DNA of 64,000 nt, taken from the NCBI GenBank assembly GCA_046756405.1, contig JBHHWH010000001.1:1-64000 (forward strand). The letters run 5' to 3'. The notes beneath the pieces were generated by a model. It worked only from the letters and a program-made list of their open reading frames with translations, was not told the DNA's origin and did no database searches. This DNA is from JBHHWH01 sp046756405. GTDB taxonomy: Bacteria > Actinomycetota > Acidimicrobiia > Spongiisociales > ZC4RG35. Shown here piece after piece: positions 58,991 to 64,000 of the stretch (position 1 is its first letter; each line of letters starts with the position of its first letter). A program made the translations under genes and the position numbers.

Positions 58991-59024
58991 CCCTATTCCC
59001 GTGACCCTCGCGGTGCAATAGGGT
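58991..59024. promoter_or_regulatory. Hairpin and -10 element between metG and the PGPGW gene
   Basis: CCCTATT (58991) pairs with AATAGGG (59017). The right arm contains TAGGGT (59019-59024), seven bases before the ATG at 59032, matching the leaderless promoter pattern. The hairpin may also terminate metG. Confidence 0.4.
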
Positions 59025-59031
59025 CCCTCAT

Positions 59032-59241
59032 ATGCAACGAACAGGCAGGGTCATAACCGGATTCGCCCTGGTGGCGGCGGGCGTAGCCATGCTGGCGCTG
59101 CCCGGACCGGGCCTGGTGACCATCGCCGCCGGGCTGGCTCTGTTAGCTCGCGACCTCCGCTGGGCGGATCGCCTCCGCCAGCGGCTAGGAGCCGCCGAGT
59201 CCTACAGGCGGACGAGCCCTCAGGATCAGGAGGGCGGATAG
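59032..59241 (+). CDS. Small PGPGW-family membrane protein
   Basis: The 69-residue protein contains two hydrophobic segments around ALPGPGLVTIAAGLALLARD, the hallmark of the PGPGW family of small actinobacterial membrane proteins (here with Leu in place of the Trp). The basic tail RWADRLRQRLGAAESYRRTS is cytoplasmic. Function is unknown. Its last 16 bases overlap the end of the convergent sodN gene. Confidence 0.8.
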   Translation: MQRTGRVITGFALVAAGVAMLALPGPGLVTIAAGLALLARDLRWADRLRQRLGAAESYRRTSPQDQEGG

Positions 59242-59633
59242 ACCCCCATCCCCTTGGCCTTTTCGGTCTGCCAGAAGATGTCGGCGATCTCGTCGATCAG
59301 AGCGATCAGCTTCTCCCCTTCGGCGGGGTCCATCGACTTCTTGGCATCACCGGCCTGGTGGATGGCCCGCCAGAAGAGATCATCAAGCTGGGGGAACTGC
59401 TCCCGATGCTCAGCGGTGAAAAAGTCGGCCCACAGCACCATCAGATGGTGTTTGACCTCCTCCGCACGCTGCTCTTTGATGAAGACGGCCCGGTCCCTGA
59501 AGACCGGATCGTCAGAGGCCTGGTATTTCTGGGCGACCTTGAGGACCGACATGGCCTCGATTTTCGCCTGGGCCGGGTCGTAGACCCCGCAGTAGAGGTC
59601 ACAGTGGGCATGGGCAATCGTGACTTGGCGCAT
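59226..59633 (-). CDS. sodN: Nickel-containing superoxide dismutase
   Basis: SodN converts superoxide to peroxide and oxygen with a Ni ion held by the N-terminal hook. After a short propeptide MRQVTIAHA the mature enzyme begins HCDLYCGVYDPAQAKIEA, with His1, Cys2 and Cys6 as ligands. The remainder (DDPVFRDRAVFIKEQRAEEV, KHHLMVLWADFF, EIADIFWQTEKAKG) matches Streptomyces SodN closely. The hook normally reads HCDLPCG; here Pro5 is Tyr. The ATG at 59633 has GGAGAAG upstream. The maturation protease is encoded divergently. Confidence 0.95.
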   Translation of the reverse strand: MRQVTIAHAHCDLYCGVYDPAQAKIEAMSVLKVAQKYQASDDPVFRDRAVFIKEQRAEEVKHHLMVLWADFFTAEHREQFPQLDDLFWRAIHQAGDAKKSMDPAEGEKLIALIDEIADIFWQTEKAKGMGVYPPS

Positions 59634-59658
59634 CTCTTCTCCTTCCCTTATGGCCGAC

Positions 59659-59678
59659 GGCGGAGACCATACTCCGCC
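59659..59678. promoter_or_regulatory. Inverted repeat overlapping the sodN promoter
   Basis: GGCGGAG and CTCCGCC form a perfect 7-base inverted repeat around ACCATA. On the minus strand its centre reads TATGGT, a good -10 hexamer 33 bases before the sodN ATG. A dimeric repressor here would block sodN and possibly the divergent gene. Nickel-responsive control of sodN is known in Streptomyces, but the site differs in sequence as far as I can tell. Confidence 0.55.
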
Positions 59679-59685
59679 TCCGACC

Positions 59686-60630
59686 ATGACGATGAGACGC
59701 TTCCGGGTGGCCGAGCAATCGATGCTGCCCACCCTCCGCCCCGGCGAGGAGATAGTCGCCACCGACTCCAGGCCGGCCCGCCCCGGCGACCTGGTGGTGT
59801 TTTCCCATCCTGACCGAAACCACTTCTGGATGGTGAAGCGGATGGTCTCCCCACGAGAGCCGCTGGAGCAGGGACTGGCCTGGGTGGTCTCGGATAATCC
59901 GGAGGTCACCCGGGCCGACTCCCGCACCTTGGGACCGGTACCGCTGGCATCGCTGATGCCGGTGGTCACCCGTCTCGATGAGGGAACCTTCGTCGAGGCC
60001 TGCCGGCTCCTGGAAGCCGAAGACCAGGCCCTGGCGAAGGCCCTGGAGGTGTATGGGATCCCTGAGTTCTGGCGGCGTCGGGAAGGGCTTCCAACCCTGG
60101 TGTGGCTGATCCTTGAACAGCAGGTCTCCCTGGCCTCGGGTCTGGCTACTTACCGGCGTCTCGGGGAGGCCCTCGGAGAGATGACCGCCGAAGCCCTCGC
60201 CGGCCTCGACGTGGACGGCCTCCGTGCCCTCGGTATCACCCGCCAGAAGGCCGCCTACCTGGTGGAACTGGCTGGAGGCGTGATTCGCGGAGAGGTAGAT
60301 CCGGACTCATGGGGAAAGCTCTCCTATCCCGAAGCCCGGGAGCGTCTACTGGCCCTGCGCGGTGTCGGTCCCTGGACCGCCGACACCTACCTCCTCTCGG
60401 TGGCTGGCCATCCGGACGTCTTTCCCACCGGGGACCGGGCGCTCCAGGTGGGGACAGCCGAGGTTATGGGTCTGAGTTCGGTACCCGACGTTGAGGAGCT
60501 GGAGATCCTGTCCCAACCCTGGCGGCCGGTGCGGGCGGTCGCAGCGCGGATCATTTGGCATGCCTACCTGGCAGCACGGGGGAAGGCCGAACCCGCCGAC
60601 CCTGTGCACGGGCCTTCGAAAACGGCGTAG
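59686..60630 (+). CDS. Fusion of Ni-SOD maturation protease (SodX) and AlkA-like DNA glycosylase
   Basis: Residues 1-95 are an S26 signal-peptidase-like protease of the SodX type: nucleophile Ser12 in EQSMLPTLRPGE, Lys51 in FWMVKRMV and VSDNPEVTRADSRTLGPVP. SodX removes the SodN propeptide so that nickel can bind. Residues 97-314 form an HhH-GPD glycosylase: LILEQQVSLASGLATYRRLG, the hairpin LRGVGPWTADTYLL and catalytic Asp in FPTGDRALQ, without a bifunctional lysine. The frame is continuous with no stop at the junction. Starts at 59650, 59686 and 59692 are possible. A single protein would join superoxide defence to base repair. Confidence 0.85.
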   Translation: MTMRRFRVAEQSMLPTLRPGEEIVATDSRPARPGDLVVFSHPDRNHFWMVKRMVSPREPLEQGLAWVVSDNPEVTRADSRTLGPVPLASLMPVVTRLDEGTFVEACRLLEAEDQALAKALEVYGIPEFWRRREGLPTLVWLILEQQVSLASGLATYRRLGEALGEMTAEALAGLDVDGLRALGITRQKAAYLVELAGGVIRGEVDPDSWGKLSYPEARERLLALRGVGPWTADTYLLSVAGHPDVFPTGDRALQVGTAEVMGLSSVPDVEELEILSQPWRPVRAVAARIIWHAYLAARGKAEPADPVHGPSKTA

Positions 60631-60633
60631 AGT
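60628..60633 (+). promoter_or_regulatory. -10 element TAGAGT of the ACT gene
   Basis: TAGAGT overlaps the stop of the fusion gene and lies seven bases before the GTG at 60641 and ten before the ATG at 60644. CGGCGTAGAGT also occurs upstream of metG at 57230. Confidence 0.35.
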
Positions 60634-60640
60634 CGGTTAT

Positions 60641-61057
60641 GTGATGACCGAGTTCATCGTCACGATGGAGAACCGCCCCGGGCGTCTGGCCAGCTTGGCT
60701 GAAGCCCTGGCGGCCTTCGGGGTCAACATCGAAGCGCTGGCGGCCTACGCCAACGACGGCACCGGAACGGTGCGCCTCATCGTGAGCGACGCCCCCACCA
60801 CCCGTCACGTCCTCGACGACGCCGGCCTCCACTTCGAGGAGAACACGGTCCTCACCGCCCACCTCCCCCACCGGCCCGGCGAGCTGGCCCGACTAACCCG
60901 CTCCCTGGCCGACGCCGGGGTGAATATTGAGGCCCTGTACATCCTCAAATCGAATCACGACGGAGTGGAGCTGGCCATCTCCCTGGACCAGCCTCCTTCG
61001 GCGGTCCCCGAGCTCGAAGTGACGGGGGGAGTGCTCTCCCTGCCCAACTCCGGGTAG
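60641..61057 (+). CDS. Tandem ACT-domain protein
   Basis: The 138-residue protein holds two ACT domains: TMENRPGRLASLAEALAAFG with VNIEALAAYAND, then HLPHRPGELARLTRSLADAG with VNIEALYILKSN. ACT domains bind amino acids to regulate enzymes. A stand-alone pair like this probably controls an amino-acid pathway enzyme by binding; the target is unknown. The start may be GTG 60641 (leaderless spacing) or ATG 60644. Confidence 0.88.
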   Translation: MMTEFIVTMENRPGRLASLAEALAAFGVNIEALAAYANDGTGTVRLIVSDAPTTRHVLDDAGLHFEENTVLTAHLPHRPGELARLTRSLADAGVNIEALYILKSNHDGVELAISLDQPPSAVPELEVTGGVLSLPNSG

Positions 61058-61071
61058 CCGGGGTCCGTTCG

Positions 61072-61077
61072 TAAACT
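61072..61077 (+). promoter_or_regulatory. -10 element TAAACT of the DUF3048 gene
   Basis: TAAACT lies seven bases before the ATG at 61085, without a ribosome site; the predicted transcription start is one base before the ATG, so a leaderless mRNA is likely. Confidence 0.5.
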
Positions 61078-61084
61078 GCCGTCG

Positions 61085-62179
61085 ATGCGCATCGCCATTG
61101 CCAGCGTGGTTGCGCTCGGGCTCCTCGTGTCGGCGTGTTCCCCAGCAGCGACGGAGACCTCCGTAGCAGCCACCGGGACCCAGGCGCCGACCACCACTAC
61201 CACCAGCACCACTGTCCCGCCGACCACCACCTCAGCGCCGGCCACCTCCACGACCACCACTCTCCCGCCGGGCGACGTCTCCCCTATCAACGGCCTCGAG
61301 GTGGAAGACGAGGCGCTGATGAATCGTCGGGTGCTGGCGGTGAAGATCGACAACCACCCCAGGGCCAACCCCCAGTCGGGCATCGACCAGGCGGACATGG
61401 TCATCGAGCTGATGGTGGAGGGGATCACCCGCTTCATCTCAGTGTGGCTCCAAAGTGATGCCGAGTATCTGGGTCCGATCCGCTCGGCGCGTCCCACCGA
61501 TCCGACCCTGCTCCGGGCCTTCAACGAGCCGACCTTCGCCATTTCGGGTGCCCAACAGTGGGTCCAGATCTTGGTCCGAAGCAAAGATGTTCGCCTCATA
61601 GGCGAGGTCAGGCCAGCCATGTTCCGGATCTCGTCGCGGAAGGCGCCGCACAACCTCTACGGGGACACCAACCTGATCCGCGAATACGCCGACCAACTCG
61701 GCTACCCAGACGAACCGCCGACGGAACCGATCTGGAGCTTCGGGCCGGTGCCCGAGGACGCAGCCGTGGCCACCTCGGTGCGGATCGACTTCCTGGGCCA
61801 GATCGTCCGCTGGACCTGGGACGAGGAAAGCGGCCTCTACCTGAGGACCGCCTACAACCGCGAGTCGACGTACCGCAATGAGGATGGCACCGAGGGGCGT
61901 GTCGGAGTGCCGGTGCTGGTAGCCCTCTACGTGGAGCAGTACACCGCCTACCCGCCCGCGGGCCAGAGCGGAACCCCCCTTCCCGCCTCCCGAACCCTCG
62001 GCTCGGGCAAGGCCTTCGTCTTCGCCAATGGCAAGGTCGTCGAAGGGACCTGGACGCGGGGGTCGGAGGACGAGTGGTTCCGCCTCACCTACCCCAACGG
62101 CGAAGAACTGTCCGTCCCGCCGGGGAAGGTGTGGGTCTCCCTGGTCCCTGTCACGCGAGGCCTCACCTACTCCGACTAA
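61085..62179 (+). CDS. DUF3048 family lipoprotein
   Basis: The lipobox is LLVSAC (Cys18). A threonine-rich spacer follows (TTTTTSTTVPPTTTS), then a DUF3048 domain: VLAVKIDNHPRANPQSGIDQ, VIELMVEGITRFISVWLQSD and GPIRSARPTDPTLLRAF. The C-terminal domain carries GKAFVFANGKVVEGTWTRGS and LTYPNGEELSVPPGKVWVSL. This family (YerB-like) is found on the surface of many Gram-positives; function unknown. Length 364 residues. Confidence 0.9.
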   Translation: MRIAIASVVALGLLVSACSPAATETSVAATGTQAPTTTTTSTTVPPTTTSAPATSTTTTLPPGDVSPINGLEVEDEALMNRRVLAVKIDNHPRANPQSGIDQADMVIELMVEGITRFISVWLQSDAEYLGPIRSARPTDPTLLRAFNEPTFAISGAQQWVQILVRSKDVRLIGEVRPAMFRISSRKAPHNLYGDTNLIREYADQLGYPDEPPTEPIWSFGPVPEDAAVATSVRIDFLGQIVRWTWDEESGLYLRTAYNRESTYRNEDGTEGRVGVPVLVALYVEQYTAYPPAGQSGTPLPASRTLGSGKAFVFANGKVVEGTWTRGSEDEWFRLTYPNGEELSVPPGKVWVSLVPVTRGLTYSD

Positions 62180-62181
62180 CT

Positions 62182-62230
62182 TTTCTGTGCGGGTTTACGG
62201 CTGGTTTTGGCCTGAAGATCCGCACAGAAA
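62182..62230. repeat. Intergenic inverted repeat TTTCTGTGCGG
   Basis: TTTCTGTGCGG (62182-62192) pairs perfectly with CCGCACAGAAA (62220-62230), three bases after the DUF3048 stop. The 27-base interior can form GGCTGGTTTTGGCC. The same left arm appears after the next gene at the window edge (63992). It may be a terminator or a dispersed palindromic element. Confidence 0.6.
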
Positions 62231-62247
62231 GGTCTTGAGAGGGCGAG

Positions 62248-63984
62248 ATGCGACTGAGCGTGGCGGGGTTGGCACTGATAGTGGCGTGCACCGCGGTGCC
62301 GGCGCCGGAGACCACCATCTCCACCGAGGCGGCATCGACGACGGTGGCGCCGACGACCACCACCACGATCCGGCCGGTGCCCGACCCGGAGTTCACCATG
62401 CGGGTCTCGGTGGGTTGCATGCCTTTGTTCGACTTGATCATCGCCGAGCTGTCGATTGTGGAGTGTCCCGAATGGGGTATGCCCCTCCAGCCCTCCCTCT
62501 ACCGGCTGGTCCCTCCCACCGCCACCTTGGTCCCCCTCCTCGCCGCCGACCCGACCCCTCCCCTGGGCCAGGCCACCGACGACGGCTGGGAGATCGTGGT
62601 GACCTTGCGCCAGGGGGTCACCTGGAGCGACGGCACCGTCGTGGATGCCGAAGACGTCGTCTACACGTATCAAGTCTTGAGTGACCAAGCCCCCTGGCGT
62701 TTCTCTTACACCGTGGAGGCGATTGACGACTTCACCGTCCGCTATGTCTGGGAAGAGAGGCCTACCACAAACATCTGGCAGTTCGAGGCCGCCCTGGCCC
62801 CCATCTTCTCCGCCGACTTCTGGGGAGCCCAGCAGGAACGACCCGAAGGTGGTTTCGGCTTCACCCCCGACCTCGAGCCCACCGCGATCCCCACCACCGG
62901 CCCCTACCGTCTGGCCGAGGTAGACGACGACTTCGAAGGCTGGATCCTGGAGGCAGTCCCCGCCTGGTGGGAGGCAGGCTCGTCGTTCACCGTGTGGCGT
63001 AACGGGTCGGTCCGCTATCGCAATCCCAACCTCGGCCTCGACGAGACCTACGGAGAGCCGGAAGGCGATGTGATAGCCGAGTGGACCGTGGGTCCCTACG
63101 CCTCCCGGGTGGAGTACTCGGTGTTTGGTGGCGTAAACGCAGAGATAGATGCTTTCCGAGAAGGTGACATCGACCTGATGCTCAGGAGCGTGGACTTCCC
63201 CTCGGGCATCCCCGACCTGGGGGCAGCCGCGGGGCTGGTGAGAAGCGTTCTCGGTGTCGACGTAGTGGTCTTCGAGTTCGATGCTCCTCCCTTCGACAAT
63301 GTCGCCGTCCGCCGGGCCGCCGCCTGCGCCTTCGACCCCCAAGTCCTGGTCGGGAAGGTCCTTCCCGGCAAGGTCCTTCCCCCCACCGGATGGGGTGTCG
63401 GCCTCGGACCCTGGTGGGAGGACGCGTCCCTCGACTGCGAAGGAGTGGGGACGGGGAACATCCTCGAGGGGGTTCCCGTGGCAGGAGTTCTGGTCCGGCC
63501 CCCGGAGTACTCCCCGATACCGGCTGCCGTGGCCGCGGCGGTCTACGACTGGCTGGCTGGCCTGGGTGCTGAGCCCATCGACGGTTTCATCGAAATGGGC
63601 AGCATCTTCGATGATGACAGCGTGGCCGAGTTCACCGTCTTCGGGCTCGGCATCGACCCCGTACGTTTGATCACCAACCCTCGCGTCCTCATCGACACGG
63701 ACATCGGCTGGCAACCTCCTGAAGCGGTCGCCCTCCTCGACCAGATTCGCAGCGCCTACGACCTGGAGACCGAACAGGCCGCCTACCGGGAGCTCCAGCA
63801 ACTCGTCGCCGACCAGATCCCAGCGGTTCCTGTGCTCCGGCAGACAATGGTGGAGGCCTTCAACACCCACACCATCCTCCCGCCCTTCGTCACACCCACC
63901 GAAGACGGCTACACCACACCCCTCATCGGCGGTCTCCGGAACTGGGAGTCATGGGTCGTCCCCGCCACCCGTCAAGCCCCCTGA
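62248..63984 (+). CDS. Family-5 solute-binding lipoprotein (peptide/nickel ABC type)
   Basis: This 578-residue extracellular substrate-binding protein has lipobox LALIVAC (Cys14) and a Thr-rich spacer. SBP_bac_5 features are VTLRQGVTWSDGTVVDAEDV, VYTYQVLSDQ and TGPYRLAEVDDDFEG, and the C-terminal QQLVADQIPAVPVLRQTMVE. Such proteins bind oligopeptides or nickel complexes for ABC import. No permease follows within the window. GAGAGGGCGAG provides a ribosome site. Confidence 0.88.
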   Translation: MRLSVAGLALIVACTAVPAPETTISTEAASTTVAPTTTTTIRPVPDPEFTMRVSVGCMPLFDLIIAELSIVECPEWGMPLQPSLYRLVPPTATLVPLLAADPTPPLGQATDDGWEIVVTLRQGVTWSDGTVVDAEDVVYTYQVLSDQAPWRFSYTVEAIDDFTVRYVWEERPTTNIWQFEAALAPIFSADFWGAQQERPEGGFGFTPDLEPTAIPTTGPYRLAEVDDDFEGWILEAVPAWWEAGSSFTVWRNGSVRYRNPNLGLDETYGEPEGDVIAEWTVGPYASRVEYSVFGGVNAEIDAFREGDIDLMLRSVDFPSGIPDLGAAAGLVRSVLGVDVVVFEFDAPPFDNVAVRRAAACAFDPQVLVGKVLPGKVLPPTGWGVGLGPWWEDASLDCEGVGTGNILEGVPVAGVLVRPPEYSPIPAAVAAAVYDWLAGLGAEPIDGFIEMGSIFDDDSVAEFTVFGLGIDPVRLITNPRVLIDTDIGWQPPEAVALLDQIRSAYDLETEQAAYRELQQLVADQIPAVPVLRQTMVEAFNTHTILPPFVTPTEDGYTTPLIGGLRNWESWVVPATRQAP

Positions 63985-63991
63985 TGTAACC

Positions 63992-64000
63992 TTTCTGTGC
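63992..64000 (+). repeat. Second left arm of the TTTCTGTGC repeat (cut by window edge)
   Basis: TTTCTGTGC begins seven bases after the solute-binding protein stop and runs off the window. It matches the left arm at 62182. Confidence 0.45.

Overview
The window is a GC-rich chromosomal segment (AT-rich only in a few promoter-like stretches), densely packed with genes that often overlap by ATGA or GTGA junctions. The gene content points to an actinobacterium: a nickel superoxide dismutase, a SARP/BTAD-type ATPase-TPR regulator, an ECF sigma factor with a membrane partner, a PhoB/RegX3-like system, and the order mfd - foldase lipoprotein - mazG - eno - ftsB - DUF501 - ppx. Many first genes of transcription units lack a Shine-Dalgarno sequence and have a TANNNT-type -10 hexamer 6 to 10 nt before the start codon, which suggests leaderless transcripts. 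I cannot place the organism below phylum from sequence alone. There is no rRNA, CRISPR array, phage or insertion sequence; one tRNA (Leu, TAA) is present. Broken genes are relatively frequent.

1-5.4 kb, minus strand: NAD-dependent DNA ligase, a nitrilase broken by one in-frame stop, and a cysteine desulfurase/mnmA pair for tRNA 2-thiouridylation. 5.4-12.7 kb, plus strand: a decayed small gene, then a PHO-box-like promoter and a seven-gene translationally coupled phosphate cluster (pstS, pstC, pstA, pstB, phoU, response regulator, histidine kinase). 12.7-20.1 kb: pirin, a winged-helix regulator, a CPA2 antiporter with universal-stress domains divergent from a stress/CBS protein, an ECF sigma/membrane-partner pair and an aldo/keto reductase. 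20.3-26.2 kb, minus strand: a large regulator with N- and C-terminal DNA-binding domains and TPRs, a tiny unannotated signal-peptide-like ORF, and a membrane histidine kinase.

26.4-35.5 kb: hydrolase, a deleted enoyl-CoA hydratase, a quinone oxidoreductase-type enzyme, then citramalate synthase (cimA) behind what looks like a ribosome-mediated attenuator: a promoter, a 12-codon leader peptide with a Leu-Ile-Ile-Ile run, and a terminator hairpin. An intact enoyl-CoA hydratase and a GNAT/acyl-CoA synthetase fusion follow. 35.5-48.9 kb, minus strand: possible structured RNA, tRNA-Leu, ppx, DUF501, ftsB, eno, methylase-MazG fusion, foldase lipoprotein, mfd, an epimerase, pgsA, glpK, pth and the L25 gene.

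49-64 kb: 6-phosphogluconolactonase, an esterase lipoprotein, a truncated flavoprotein remnant, a deoC-ALDH-ALDH operon whose second ALDH lacks the catalytic cysteine, a lipoprotein, an EamA transporter, metG, sodN divergent from a protein that fuses the Ni-SOD maturation protease to an AlkA-like DNA glycosylase, an ACT protein, a DUF3048 lipoprotein and a family-5 solute-binding lipoprotein bordered by a repeated hairpin motif. The most notable items are the SodX-glycosylase fusion with an inverted repeat over the sodN promoter, the cimA attenuator, and the TPR-regulator/short-peptide/kinase cluster.
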